From Chryseobacterium ureilyticum (lineage in GTDB: Bacteria; Bacteroidota; Bacteroidia; Flavobacteriales; Weeksellaceae), in assembly GCF_900156735.1 (NCBI RefSeq), contig NZ_FTOL01000010.1:1-64000 (forward strand): 64,000 nt of DNA. Direction: 5' to 3'. Of this stretch, positions 31,652 to 40,694 are shown piece after piece. The notes beneath the pieces are model-generated. The model did no database searches. It was given only the letters and a program-made list of their open reading frames with translations, and was not told where the DNA came from. Numbering within the stretch: the stretch's first letter is position 1; each line of letters opens with the position of its first letter. A program made the translations under genes and the position numbers.

Positions 31652-33625
31652 TTATTTTAAGATTTTGGTGTTCACTATTACTCCTTTATCCGAAACAACT
31701 TTTACGACATAAGTACTCTTCACTGAATCATTAAGTTCAATTACGAAGTCTTTGGATGTCTCAACAGCTTTCTTCGAGATAATAAGTTTACCACTCATAT
31801 CATAAACTTCAATATCTGCTTTTTTCCAATCTGGATCAAATCTAACGATATAGTTACTGATTGCAGGATTATAAACAACTGTTGTTCTAGAAGTTATATT
31901 CGTTTCTCTAGTTGCAAGAGTTCCTCTATCAGGTGCTCCATAGTATAGATTATATGACTTAGAAGTTACAGGAACTACATCTCCCTGTTTTGCTTCTTGT
32001 ACTGAACCATTGGATGCTTTAAAAAAGAATCCTGTTCCTGAAGACAATTGATGTGCTCCAGCAGCAATCATTTCTGCATTCTCTCTGATTTCAAATTTGT
32101 AAGAAACAATTTTCTTGTCTGGCTTACTGAAATCATAGTTCCATAGTAATACATCTCTTCCTAAGAAGTTATCTTCGTTAGCTTCATTAATATATAACCA
32201 ATATTTTAAATTTTGTTGCGGATCATATCCACCAGTTGGCAATTCTTCAAATGTACCAATCAGGTTACTTGGAGTTGCAGCAGCCTGTACTGTAGTGGCA
32301 ATAGACATCTGATGGCCTGTAGTGGCAGTAGGAGAAACTACATAATAGGTTCTTCCAATTTCATTACCATTAGCATCAAGACCAATAACTCCCAGCTGTT
32401 TAACTGTTCCGTTAGTTACTTTATTGCTAACTCTAGCTGCAGTTACACCATAATCTGTTCCATTTGCTCTTACAACATCCTTAAATCTTCTAAGAGTACT
32501 GAAATTAAGAGTCTGTGCTGAATTATCTCTCAACTTAATAATAAATGGTTGCATTGGTTTGATAATTAAACCCATATCTCCAACAGGAGTTCCATTTGAA
32601 TTAAATGTCTGTATTAATGCACCAGTAGTATAAGTATATCCATTAGCTAAGGTTACCACTGAACCTGCTGAATATTCAATCCCCATAATGTTAGCTACAT
32701 TATTTCCGTCTGTAATAGTACCACCTTCTATATAACCGATCTTAGAAAGATCCAAGTTGGTAAAGAATGGGTTACCAAACTGATAAATGTTTTTACCATA
32801 AGTAGCATTCCACGCACCATTCGGAAGATCAAACTGATCCTGAAGGTAAGAGTTATAAGCTTCTCCATGATTGTTTGCTCCGTTACCATTAGGTCCAAAA
32901 GACACATTTCCTCCATTCTGTAAGCTTACTGGAGCAAAAGTTGCATATGGTCTACCGTTTAAAGTATATACGGTATTAGCACCAAGAGGCGTATTAAGAT
33001 TTAGGTTATTATTTCTAGAACCTAACATATAATATGCCGGACCGTTACTTGTAGTACTTGACAAGTCCGTTACATGATCAGATTTAGCCTGTGGGTTATT
33101 CCATTGTAGAATAAGATCATTATTTATGTAACCAGGATTTTGGATATTCCTTGTGGTACCAAATGCTTTTCCTAATTCTGTGGATAATGAACTGTATGCC
33201 TTTCCATAGAAAGGAAGGGCAATCTGTTGGAAGTAATTACCGTTACCGTGTTTATCAGTAAGGTATTCTTTACTTACGACACCTGTAATGTTGGATTGGG
33301 ATAATCCATCGATGAACAACTGACCATACGTAGAAGAATTATAGTTTCCGGGGGTATTAAGCCTTAAAACAATATTTCCACCATCGGTTTTATCTGAACC
33401 TCCGGCGTCGATTGTTTTAAAAGCATCTGTACCAGATCCCACAACCATAATATTTCCATGTACGTCCAAAAGACCATTGCCTTTTGTTTGTACACCTCCA
33501 CCGCTATAAACTAGGGTGCCTTCGCTCACATACATATTAGCATTAGTGTCAACATGACATAGTATCTGCGCCTGAACAGAATAACTAATTGCTAAAAGAC
33601 CTATAGCAAATAAACTTTTTCTCAT
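31652..33625 (-). CDS. T9SS type A sorting domain-containing secreted protein
   Basis: This 657-aa protein has a signal peptide (1-19, ending SVQA|Q). It has a long beta-rich, Asn/Gly-rich body and a C-terminal type A sorting domain (about 585-657: ADIEVYDMSGKLIISKKAV...KSTYVVKVVSDKGVIVNTKILK). It should cross the outer membrane through the SprA-dependent type IX system and be cell-surface attached or released. No enzymatic motif is visible, and its job is unknown. It is co-transcribed with the small membrane protein gene that follows. Confidence 0.85.
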   Translation of the reverse strand: MRKSLFAIGLLAISYSVQAQILCHVDTNANMYVSEGTLVYSGGGVQTKGNGLLDVHGNIMVVGSGTDAFKTIDAGGSDKTDGGNIVLRLNTPGNYNSSTYGQLFIDGLSQSNITGVVSKEYLTDKHGNGNYFQQIALPFYGKAYSSLSTELGKAFGTTRNIQNPGYINNDLILQWNNPQAKSDHVTDLSSTTSNGPAYYMLGSRNNNLNLNTPLGANTVYTLNGRPYATFAPVSLQNGGNVSFGPNGNGANNHGEAYNSYLQDQFDLPNGAWNATYGKNIYQFGNPFFTNLDLSKIGYIEGGTITDGNNVANIMGIEYSAGSVVTLANGYTYTTGALIQTFNSNGTPVGDMGLIIKPMQPFIIKLRDNSAQTLNFSTLRRFKDVVRANGTDYGVTAARVSNKVTNGTVKQLGVIGLDANGNEIGRTYYVVSPTATTGHQMSIATTVQAAATPSNLIGTFEELPTGGYDPQQNLKYWLYINEANEDNFLGRDVLLWNYDFSKPDKKIVSYKFEIRENAEMIAAGAHQLSSGTGFFFKASNGSVQEAKQGDVVPVTSKSYNLYYGAPDRGTLATRETNITSRTTVVYNPAISNYIVRFDPDWKKADIEVYDMSGKLIISKKAVETSKDFVIELNDSVKSTYVVKVVSDKGVIVNTKILK

Positions 33626-33663
33626 TGTATAAATTATTTGTGTGTTAATACAATCTTCACCCG

Positions 33664-33671
33664 CAAAGGTA
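33664..33671 (-). promoter_or_regulatory. -7 box of the T9SS protein operon
   Basis: An exact TACCTTTG box lies 38 nt upstream of the ATG at 33625. The upstream DNA is a poly-T/A tract without a clear TTG. Confidence 0.5.
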
Positions 33672-33699
33672 TTATTTTTTTCTTAAAAAAAAAACATTT

Positions 33700-34887
33700 T
33701 TATCTATTAATCAAAATATTATCTTCCGTTAATACAATCTCTTTCTCCTCTCCGATTGAGAACATATAGTCTTCTAAAACTTTTTCTGTAGTCCCTCTCA
33801 GACCCCTTGCTCCTAATCCTTTTTCAATAGTTTCCTCTACGATTTTTTCGATTGCACCGTCTGTGATTACCAAATCCGTGCCATCCATTTTGAATAACTC
33901 TACAAATTGGTTCACGATTGAATTTTTAGGTTCTTTCATGATTCTTACCAACGTTTCTTTTGTTAGTTTATCAAGATAGGTGATGATTGGAAATCTTCCT
34001 AAAAGTTCGGGAATTAATCCGAATGAACGAAGATCGATTGCATTAATATTTGTTAATACATATTCATCTTCATCTGTTTTATTGATTTTCTCAGAACTGA
34101 ACCCAATTGCCTGTTTATTCATTCTTCTTTCGATAATCTCTTTGATTCCGTCAAAAGCTCCTCCGGCAATGAAAAGAATATTCTGAGTATTCACCTGAAT
34201 GTATTTTTGGTCTGGATGTTTTCTTCCTCCTTGTGGCGGAACGTTTACAATACTCCCTTCCAATAGCTTTAATAATCCCTGTTGTACACCTTCTCCGGAA
34301 ACATCTCGTGTAATACTTGGGTTATCTGATTTTCTGGCAATCTTATCGATCTCATCAATAAAGACAATTCCTTTTTCTGCTTTCTCTACATCGTAATCAG
34401 CCACCATCAATAGTCTTGAAAGAATACTTTCAACGTCTTCTCCTACGTATCCGGCTTCTGTTAAAATGGTTGCATCCACGATACAGAAAGGAACGTTAAG
34501 TTCTCTGGCGATGGTTTTTGCAAGAAGGGTTTTTCCCGTTCCTGTCTCTCCAATCATGATGATATTAGACTTTTCAAGCTCTACTTCTCTGTTTTCATCC
34601 TGAGCATGAAGCAATCTCTTATAATGATTATAGACAGCAATTGAAAGCTGTTTTTTCGCCTGATCCTGTCCGATGACGTACTGATCAAGAAATACCTTGA
34701 TTTCTTTTGGTTTTTTAAGATCTTCCATATTGTCTGCAGATGAATATTCTGATTTGGAAGCACTGTCTTTAACGATAGTGTGTGCCTGTTCTATACAATT
34801 TTCACAAATAAAACCGTTCTGCCCTGAAATCAGCATCTGTACTTCATTTCTTTTTCTACCGCAGAAAGAACACTGGTTTGAATTCAT
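33700..34887 (-). CDS. clpX: ATP-dependent Clp protease ATP-binding subunit ClpX
   Basis: This 395-aa AAA+ unfoldase feeds tagged proteins to ClpP. The N-terminal zinc-binding domain has [11 protein letters not shown] and CENCIEQA (four cysteines in two pairs). The ATPase has [11 protein letters not shown] (Walker A), VFIDEIDKI (Walker B), the pore-loop region GYVGEDVE, and the sensor-2 arginine in the GARGLRG motif. The length is slightly below the usual 410-420. No clpP is adjacent. The ATG at 34887 is chosen because the zinc domain starts a few residues later. Confidence 0.97.
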   Translation of the reverse strand: MNSNQCSFCGRKRNEVQMLISGQNGFICENCIEQAHTIVKDSASKSEYSSADNMEDLKKPKEIKVFLDQYVIGQDQAKKQLSIAVYNHYKRLLHAQDENREVELEKSNIIMIGETGTGKTLLAKTIARELNVPFCIVDATILTEAGYVGEDVESILSRLLMVADYDVEKAEKGIVFIDEIDKIARKSDNPSITRDVSGEGVQQGLLKLLEGSIVNVPPQGGRKHPDQKYIQVNTQNILFIAGGAFDGIKEIIERRMNKQAIGFSSEKINKTDEDEYVLTNINAIDLRSFGLIPELLGRFPIITYLDKLTKETLVRIMKEPKNSIVNQFVELFKMDGTDLVITDGAIEKIVEETIEKGLGARGLRGTTEKVLEDYMFSIGEEKEIVLTEDNILINR

Positions 34888-34914
34888 ATGATATAATATA
34901 TGTGTATATGTTAA

Positions 34915-34950
34915 AGAAAATCGTAAAAAATTTCTTTTTTACGATTTTCT
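34915..34950 (-). terminator. terminator between HIT gene and clpX
   Basis: A 16-bp perfect stem (AGAAAATCGTAAAAAA / TTTTTTACGATTTTCT) closes a 4-nt loop and lies 8 nt past the HIT stop. It separates greA-HIT from clpX. Confidence 0.8.
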
Positions 34951-34957
34951 GCTTTTT

Positions 34958-35347
34958 TTAAGAATTTATAATTGAGGTTTGAATCTCTGTATATTCTTCG
35001 TTCGTTAATTTTAATCTTTCATTTCTGAAGTTCATATCCTCCATCTTATTTAAAGGAATCAGATGGATGTGGGCATGAGGGACTTCAAGTCCTACAACTG
35101 CTACTCCTACTCTTACACATGGAATTGCAGTTTTGATCTTCTTGGCTACCTCTTGGGCAAATCCCCAAAGGTTTTTGTATTCTTCACTTTCAAGATCAAA
35201 AATCAAATCCACTTCTTTTTTAGGAACTACCAGAGTATGTCCTTTCACCAAAGGCATTGCATCTAAGAAAGCTATAAAGTTTTCGTCTTCTGCAATTTTA
35301 TATGAGGGAATTTCACCGTTGATGATTTTTGTGAATATAGTGCTCAT
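34958..35347 (-). CDS. HIT family nucleotide hydrolase (Hint-like)
   Basis: This 129-aa histidine-triad protein acts on purine nucleoside phosphoramidates or similar AMP conjugates. The catalytic motif is HAHIHLIPL near residue 90. SIFTKIINGEIPSYKIAEDENFIAFLD and KGHTLVVPKKEVD are the family's usual N-terminal and middle blocks. It is cytoplasmic. It is downstream of greA (59 nt), a pairing common in Bacteroidota, and is followed by a terminator. Confidence 0.9.
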   Translation of the reverse strand: MSTIFTKIINGEIPSYKIAEDENFIAFLDAMPLVKGHTLVVPKKEVDLIFDLESEEYKNLWGFAQEVAKKIKTAIPCVRVGVAVVGLEVPHAHIHLIPLNKMEDMNFRNERLKLTNEEYTEIQTSIINS

Positions 35348-35406
35348 TGTATTTAGAAGTTAGTCGTTAAATATTAGAAGTTTAGAAATAGAAAGATGGT
35401 ATCAGA

Positions 35407-35877
35407 CTATAGAGAGATGTCTAATACTTCAAAAGAAAGTTTGTTTCCGTTTGGTAAAGTAATCTCAGCTGTTTCACCTTTAGCTTTACCTAATAGTCCT
35501 TTAGCGATCGGAGTATTTACAGAAATCTTTCCTGTCTTAAGATCACTTTCGTTATCTGGTACCAATGTAAATACCTGCTCTTGCTTAGTCGCATTATTCT
35601 TAAGTTTCACCGTTGTAAGGATTGAAACTTTTGAAGTATCTAATTGGCTTTCGTCTATAATTTTAGAAGTTGAGATAACATCTTTCAGCTTGGAAATTCT
35701 CATTTCAAGCATCCCCTGAGCCTCTTTAGCCGCATCATATTCTGCATTTTCAGACAAATCTCCTTTGTCTCTTGCTTCTGCGATCTGCTGAGTAATTTTT
35801 GGTCTCTCTACAGTTTCCAACTGTTCCAGCTCAGCTTTCATTTTCTCTAGGCCCTCCTTTGTTACATAGCTTGCCAT
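35407..35877 (-). CDS. greA: transcription elongation factor GreA
   Basis: GreA rescues backtracked RNA polymerase by stimulating transcript cleavage. The 156-aa protein has an N-terminal antiparallel coiled coil (about 5-75: KEGLEKMKAELEQLETVERP...AEARDKGDLSENAEYDAAKEAQ) whose tip carries the acidic D/E residues that coordinate metal. A C-terminal FKBP-like domain ends it. The ATG at 35877 gives the normal MASYVTKEG start; an ATG three codons upstream is less likely. Confidence 0.95.
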   Translation of the reverse strand: MASYVTKEGLEKMKAELEQLETVERPKITQQIAEARDKGDLSENAEYDAAKEAQGMLEMRISKLKDVISTSKIIDESQLDTSKVSILTTVKLKNNATKQEQVFTLVPDNESDLKTGKISVNTPIAKGLLGKAKGETAEITLPNGNKLSFEVLDISL

Positions 35878-35961
35878 AATTTTCAAAATTTAGTTTTAGT
35901 ATAAAAAAATAATCCGACATTTGCCGGACAATGTTTTCGTGTTGTAATCGTTTAATTTTTA

Positions 35962-35969
35962 CAAATATA
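35962..35969 (-). promoter_or_regulatory. -7 box, probable greA promoter
   Basis: TATATTTG on the minus strand lies 85 nt upstream of the greA start. The leader would contain the imperfect inverted repeat TCCG-GCAAATG-TCGGA near 35915-35929. No clear TTG is found at the right distance. Confidence 0.4.
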
Positions 35970-35986
35970 TAAAAATTTAAATTGAA

Positions 35987-36445
35987 ATGAAAAAAACTTT
36001 TTCGATATTATCTATTTTTATTTTATTGGTTTTCAGTACATTATCTACAAACTCATGCGGAAGCAGAGAAGATACTGTAAGCTGCTTTCCCAATGCCCCC
36101 ATCAATGTAACCATTAACTTAAACACCATGCCTCTGTACAATTCTTTGAATTATGACAATGGCTGGGCTTACGTTGATGAGCAGCAATCCGGAACGCGAG
36201 GACTGATTATTGTACGTACGGGAAATGCATTTAAAGTGTATGACCGTAATGCACCTCACCTATGCCCCGATAACAATACTACTCTTGAAGTTAAAAACAA
36301 TATCTCTATTATTTGTCCAAAGGATAATACAACCTGGATCTTAAGAACTGGGCAACCTGAAAGTGGCTCTAAAACTTCACTACCACCGAAAACATATCCT
36401 TACAATTATGATGAAGTAAGCAAAACTTTAAGTATTTACTATTAA
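35987..36445 (+). CDS. Rieske-fold-like lipoprotein lacking histidine ligands
   Basis: This 152-aa lipoprotein has the lipobox TNSC at about residues 21-24. The mature part has the spacing of Rieske-type lipoproteins of flavobacteria: RGLIIVRTGNAFKVYDRNAPHLCPD, then ISIICPKDNTTWILRTGQPESG. Single cysteines stand where the C-x-H and C-x2-H ligands would be. Without the histidines a 2Fe-2S cluster is unlikely, so this looks like a structural relative. It is first in a rightward operon with dtd (9 nt gap). Confidence 0.7.
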   Translation: MKKTFSILSIFILLVFSTLSTNSCGSREDTVSCFPNAPINVTINLNTMPLYNSLNYDNGWAYVDEQQSGTRGLIIVRTGNAFKVYDRNAPHLCPDNNTTLEVKNNISIICPKDNTTWILRTGQPESGSKTSLPPKTYPYNYDEVSKTLSIYY

Positions 36446-36454
36446 AAATAAACA

Positions 36455-36904
36455 ATGAAGATCGTTATACAGAGAGTCTCTGAAGCCAGTGTAAAAGTAG
36501 ACGGAAACATCGTAGGTGAAATAGGAAAAGGATTGATGCTGCTGGTAGGCGTTGATGAAAATGATGAAAAAACAGATGCGGATTGGCTGGTACAAAAAGT
36601 TTTAAACCTTAGGATTTTTGGAGATGAAGATGACAAACTGAATCTTTCTGTTAAAGATATTTCAGGAGAAATATTATGCATCAGTCAGTTTACATTGATT
36701 GCTGATTATAAAAAAGGAAATCGCCCTTCTTTCATCAAAGCTGCAAAACCAGATAAAGCAGTTCCATTGTTTGATTATTTTAAAGAAGAAATTGCGAAAT
36801 CCGGTTTAAAAACGGAAAGCGGAATTTTCGGCGCAGACATGAAGGTTTCGCTAATCAATGACGGACCTGTGACTATCGTTATGGATTCTATTACCAAAAA
36901 CTGA
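36455..36904 (+). CDS. dtd: D-aminoacyl-tRNA deacylase
   Basis: Dtd removes D-amino acids (and glycine) wrongly attached to tRNAs. The 149-aa length is standard. Both catalytic signatures are present: SQFTL (about 77-81) and the cross-dimer motif NDGPVTI near residue 134. MKIVIQRVSEASVKVDG is the typical start. It lies between the Rieske-like lipoprotein and a membrane protein gene, all closely spaced. Confidence 0.95.
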   Translation: MKIVIQRVSEASVKVDGNIVGEIGKGLMLLVGVDENDEKTDADWLVQKVLNLRIFGDEDDKLNLSVKDISGEILCISQFTLIADYKKGNRPSFIKAAKPDKAVPLFDYFKEEIAKSGLKTESGIFGADMKVSLINDGPVTIVMDSITKN

Positions 36905-36916
36905 TCATAGAAATAC

Positions 36917-37510
36917 ATGACAAATAAAAAAATAGCCATCGCTTATCTCGTTATCTCACTGATTTTATTGTGTGGGATTCTCATGAGTATTAATAATTAT
37001 AGCTTTTCCGGATATTATCCCGATAAAATAATCGGCTGGCTTTGGCTGTCGATGACAGTTTTTGTCATTATAAAGTTCTGGAAAAAGAAAATCACTAAGG
37101 TTTATTTTACACTGATCATTTCAGGAATTATTTTGAGTATTCTACCCATGATGATTCCGTTTTTCGGGTTGGTACATTATTTTTCAACCATTGGAAGTTA
37201 TCAGCGAATTCAGCTTGATGATACCTATAGAATTGACAGAAATCGCCCGGGAGTATTATACAAACCACAAATAACCATTTACAGACAGGAAGGAATTCTT
37301 GAAAAACAAATTTTAAGAACACATTATGATAGTGTTGCTGAAAATGTTTTAGAACTTACTCCCGAAAGTCCAATAATAGGAAGTGACCAGCCTATTCAGA
37401 ATGCAAGACTTGTAAATGTAACTAAAGACAGCATCGGTATTGAATACCAAATCATGAATAAAAAGAAGATTTATTATCATAAAACAAAAGAAAATTGGTT
37501 TGAGGAATAG
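36917..37510 (+). CDS. membrane protein of unknown function
   Basis: This 197-aa protein has three hydrophobic segments near the N-terminus (about 7-26, 38-54, 62-88) and a hydrophilic C-terminal domain of about 100 residues (SYQRIQLDDTYRIDRNRPGVLYKP...), probably outside the cytoplasm. I recognise no family. It follows dtd by 12 nt and is closed by a terminator at 37542-37577, so it belongs to the same transcript. Confidence 0.65.
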   Translation: MTNKKIAIAYLVISLILLCGILMSINNYSFSGYYPDKIIGWLWLSMTVFVIIKFWKKKITKVYFTLIISGIILSILPMMIPFFGLVHYFSTIGSYQRIQLDDTYRIDRNRPGVLYKPQITIYRQEGILEKQILRTHYDSVAENVLELTPESPIIGSDQPIQNARLVNVTKDSIGIEYQIMNKKKIYYHKTKENWFEE

Positions 37511-37541
37511 TGTAAATTAGTTCTCATTTTATACCGCTTAC

Positions 37542-37577
37542 AAAATACCTTTCAGTAATTCTGGAAGGTATTTTTTT
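37542..37577 (+). terminator. terminator of the dtd operon
   Basis: A 14-bp stem AAAATACCTTTCAG/CTGGAAGGTATTTT with one G-T pair closes a 5-nt loop and ends in T7. Confidence 0.9.
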
Positions 37578-37649
37578 ATTTATGATTACAGAAGTCCCTT
37601 AAATAAAGCAAATTCAGCAGAAATAAAAAATAAACTCACAAAAACGTGA

Positions 37650-37676
37650 TTTGTTTTTATTTTATTATTATTTTTG
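37650..37676 (+). promoter_or_regulatory. candidate promoter of S8 peptidase gene
   Basis: TATTTTTG (37669-37676) matches the -7 box. TTTG lies at 37650-37653, spacing 15 nt, shorter than usual. The predicted leader is about 35 nt. Confidence 0.4.
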
Positions 37677-37717
37677 ATCTAACACAAAATTATTCACAAC
37701 CATTTAACAAAAACAAT

Positions 37718-39361
37718 ATGAAAACAAAATTTAGAATTCTTACACTTTTCGTGTTCTGTTTCTTCTTTTCTTTTGGACAATCACGCCCAGATCAAAACTC
37801 AATCATCTATGTGTGCTTTTCAAAAGGTATTACCTCAGAAAAAGCAGCTTTCAACAAAAATGCTGAGCTGGAAAAGTTCTCCAGAGAAAATGAAATTACA
37901 TTTACTTATGATCTTGAATTCAGTGATGAAAAAATCAATGAAATGATGATCAGCAGTAGGATGAATGGCAACTCAGGAGAATCTGTTCAAAAACTGAAAA
38001 GAATATTTAAGGCAAATATTCCTTTACATAACCCAGATTCTTCTCAAAAGCTGATTCAAACTCTTGAAAGATTTCCTGAGGTAGAATATGTATCTGTGAT
38101 GAGTGGAACGCCAGTTGAACCTCCTTTGGTTAATATGTTCGTTGCTACTCCTGATCTGGAAAGCGTTCAGACTTATCTTAATGACAATCCGGGCATCAAT
38201 GCAAAATACGCATGGTCCAGAGGAATTACCGGGCAAAATATCAGAATCCGTGATGTGGAATATGGTTTTTATAAAACTCATGAAATGCTAACCAATCAAA
38301 ACTCTATACAACTGGAACCAGGATATTCTCCCAATTCCGGGTTAGCTAATAACAATTATCGTGATCATGGGACTGCTGTTGTAAGTATTTTAGGCTCTAT
38401 AAAAGATAATATCGGACTTACCGGTGCCGTTTATAATGCTTCAGAAATAAAAGGGTATATGGAATGGACTACCGTTGGCTACAACAGAGCTTCGGCAGTG
38501 AGCAGATCCATTAATGCTTCTACGGCTGGAGATGTTATTCTTTATGAAATGCAGACTGGTGGGAAGAACGGAGAATATTGTCCTGCGGAATATGACAGTG
38601 TGATCTGGGATCTTACAAAAGCGGCTACAGATTCAGGAATCATTATCGTTGCTGCGGCAGGAAATGGAAATCAGGACCTTGATGATCCTTTTTATGCTAC
38701 TTACAGATCAAGAGGAAACAGCGGTGCTATCATTGTAGGAGCAGGAACTCCTAATACTACCCATTCAAAACAAAGTTTCAGTACTTACGGAAACAGAGTG
38801 GATGTGCAGGGATGGGGAAGCAGCGTTCTTGCCGCAGGATACGGATCGTATGCGAAATATGATAATGACAACAACAGAACTTACAATTATTTCAGCGGAA
38901 CAAGCTCTGCAACACCTACAGTAGCCTCAGCTGCGGTATTGATCCAATCTTTTTACAAGCAGACAACAGGACAATACTTAAGTCCATCAGCTATGAGAAG
39001 CCTTTTGGTTTCTACAGGAATTCCTCAGGGTGGTACAGATACCAATAAGAAAATAGGACCTCTTCCGAATGTAAAGAATGCGATATTACAACTGGAAGGT
39101 AAATCCAAAGCTACAGTTACCGCTTTACCTCCGCTGGAAGTTAAAATTTATCCAAATCCATCCAGTAGTTTCATAGCGATTCAAAGTAAAGAAAATAAAA
39201 AACTGGACATTGAAGTCGTTAATATGCAAGGAAGATCGGTGATCAAAAGCACAGTTTCTTCGGATGAAAAAATTAATATTTCACAGCTTCCGACAGGACA
39301 ATATATGATCAACATCAATGAAGGACCGAGAAGAGTTGTTGAGAAATTCACCAAACTATAA
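37718..39361 (+). CDS. secreted S8 (subtilisin-like) serine peptidase, T9SS type A
   Basis: This 547-aa secreted protease starts with MKTKFRILTLFVFCFFFSFGQ, a signal peptide. The frame extends 24 codons upstream, but those precede a normal signal sequence and span the promoter. A propeptide-like region (about 25-150) is followed by the S8 domain. The catalytic residues are Asp in IRIRDVEYGF, His in YRDHGTAVVS and Ser in FSGTSSATPTVA, with the oxyanion Asn in AAAGNGNQ. A C-terminal type A sorting domain (VKIYPNPSSSFIAIQ...GQYMININEG) sends it out through T9SS. Its role is probably extracellular protein degradation. Confidence 0.9.
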   Translation: MKTKFRILTLFVFCFFFSFGQSRPDQNSIIYVCFSKGITSEKAAFNKNAELEKFSRENEITFTYDLEFSDEKINEMMISSRMNGNSGESVQKLKRIFKANIPLHNPDSSQKLIQTLERFPEVEYVSVMSGTPVEPPLVNMFVATPDLESVQTYLNDNPGINAKYAWSRGITGQNIRIRDVEYGFYKTHEMLTNQNSIQLEPGYSPNSGLANNNYRDHGTAVVSILGSIKDNIGLTGAVYNASEIKGYMEWTTVGYNRASAVSRSINASTAGDVILYEMQTGGKNGEYCPAEYDSVIWDLTKAATDSGIIIVAAAGNGNQDLDDPFYATYRSRGNSGAIIVGAGTPNTTHSKQSFSTYGNRVDVQGWGSSVLAAGYGSYAKYDNDNNRTYNYFSGTSSATPTVASAAVLIQSFYKQTTGQYLSPSAMRSLLVSTGIPQGGTDTNKKIGPLPNVKNAILQLEGKSKATVTALPPLEVKIYPNPSSSFIAIQSKENKKLDIEVVNMQGRSVIKSTVSSDEKINISQLPTGQYMININEGPRRVVEKFTKL

Positions 39362-39369
39362 TATATACA

Positions 39370-39401
39370 AAAACACCTTTCAGCAAGCTGAAAGGTGTTT
39401 T
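39370..39401. terminator. bidirectional terminator
   Basis: A 14-bp perfect stem (AAAACACCTTTCAG / CTGAAAGGTGTTTT) closes the loop CAAG between convergent genes (S8 peptidase + and a lipoprotein gene -). Confidence 0.9.
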
Positions 39402-39423
39402 CTCTTCATAAACTATTATAAAA

Positions 39424-39936
39424 TTATTTCGCAGGAACACTGCTGAAATTAAGGGCTACTTTAATGTTCATATCTGAACTTGTCTGGTTTTTCAGTTCAT
39501 AAACGGTTCTTACCGTTAAACCAGAACTTTTTACAATTTCATCCAGAAATCCTGTATCATTCAGATCAAGATTGAGGCTTGAAGAATTGTTTGACATATT
39601 GGAACGTGACGCAATCAGCCTTTCTCCTGTTCCATTGGAAGAAACATATATTTTCACGGATTTAAAAGCGCTTAAATTTCCTCCTGAAGGACTTGCTACG
39701 GAAATCTTAGCTTCAGAAATTCTTACATCTTTAATCTTTGCATTGTTGTTACCTCCAAACCATGTCTGTACATTAGTTGCAGTTGCTGTAGAAGAAACTT
39801 CCTTATCACCAGGTACCCCTGTAGAAACTAAAACATTCGCTGTGTATGGGAACGTATTCTGAACCAATGACTGTACGGTTCCGCAACTTACAAGTGCGGC
39901 TGAGGCAACCATTGCTGTTAGAACTATATTTTTCAT
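39424..39936 (-). CDS. lipoprotein of unknown function
   Basis: This 170-aa protein has a lipobox LVSC, so Cys18 is probably lipidated. The mature domain is Ser/Asn/Val-rich and beta-like (SEAKISVASPSGGNLSAFKSVKIYVSSNG). Phrases such as IKDVRISEAKISVASPSG and GFLDEIVKSSGLTVRTVYELK suggest an LEA/immunoglobulin-like fold. I know no function. It stands alone between a terminator and another lipoprotein gene on the same strand. Confidence 0.65.
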   Translation of the reverse strand: MKNIVLTAMVASAALVSCGTVQSLVQNTFPYTANVLVSTGVPGDKEVSSTATATNVQTWFGGNNNAKIKDVRISEAKISVASPSGGNLSAFKSVKIYVSSNGTGERLIASRSNMSNNSSSLNLDLNDTGFLDEIVKSSGLTVRTVYELKNQTSSDMNIKVALNFSSVPAK

Positions 39937-39993
39937 AATATTTAATTTAAATTTTGGATATAGTTTGCAGAAATTGTACCAAAATTGATTGAT

Positions 39994-40533
39994 CTATTCT
40001 ACACTTACTGTAAAATGCCCTTTGGTATTTCCAGAAGCCATATTACTTTTCCCAATAATAAGCCATACCTCTCCTTTTTCTTTTATATCATAAGTGATAT
40101 CTCTCCCGAAAGGACCGTCATAATCTCCATTAGGAAGCTTTATCTGATTAAATCTGATATTAAAATCTTTCTCTTTTGTAGCAATCGTTGCTTTTATTTT
40201 AGACTGTTCAAAGTTTGTAAGTTTTAAAACCAGCTCCTGATCATCTTTTGTAAACTCCTCACCTAAAGTAAACGGAAGCTGAGAAGCATCTGCTGTTCTT
40301 ACGATCTGACCTTCTTTTTCGTTTCTCATTACCCCTTTACGTAAAACTTCTTTGGTCGCGGGAGCATTGTTAATGATTGAGTCTCTTTTTTTCAATGCTA
40401 TAGAATCTCTTTTATAAACTGAATCCGGCATTTCTGTTGCTGCGACAGAGTCTTTTCCTGGTGTTTCAGTGACTGCAGGATCTTTCTTACAGGAAATGAT
40501 AATCAATGGAATTAACAATAAGCTTTTTTTCAT
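39994..40533 (-). CDS. lipoprotein of unknown function
   Basis: This 179-aa protein has a short lipobox signal (MKKSLLLIPLIIISC, Cys15). It then has a low-complexity linker rich in Asp, Ser and Lys with a repeated RDSI unit (KRDSIALKKRDSII). A C-terminal beta-like domain follows (ITYDIKEKGEVWLIIGKSNMASGNTKGHFTVSVE). The linker would carry the domain away from the membrane. No family is recognised. Confidence 0.65.
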   Translation of the reverse strand: MKKSLLLIPLIIISCKKDPAVTETPGKDSVAATEMPDSVYKRDSIALKKRDSIINNAPATKEVLRKGVMRNEKEGQIVRTADASQLPFTLGEEFTKDDQELVLKLTNFEQSKIKATIATKEKDFNIRFNQIKLPNGDYDGPFGRDITYDIKEKGEVWLIIGKSNMASGNTKGHFTVSVE

Positions 40534-40694
40534 AATAATTAAATTTAAGGATGTGAGCCAAGATGGAAGTTTTTTAGGTTTTCCTGTCTTTTTCTTTTAT
40601 TCACTCCTGGTTAAAGTAGTTCTTTTTAAATGCTAAAATTGTTCCAATTCACCATTAATGGTCCGGTTTTCAATGTTCTATTTTGTTTTCTTTA

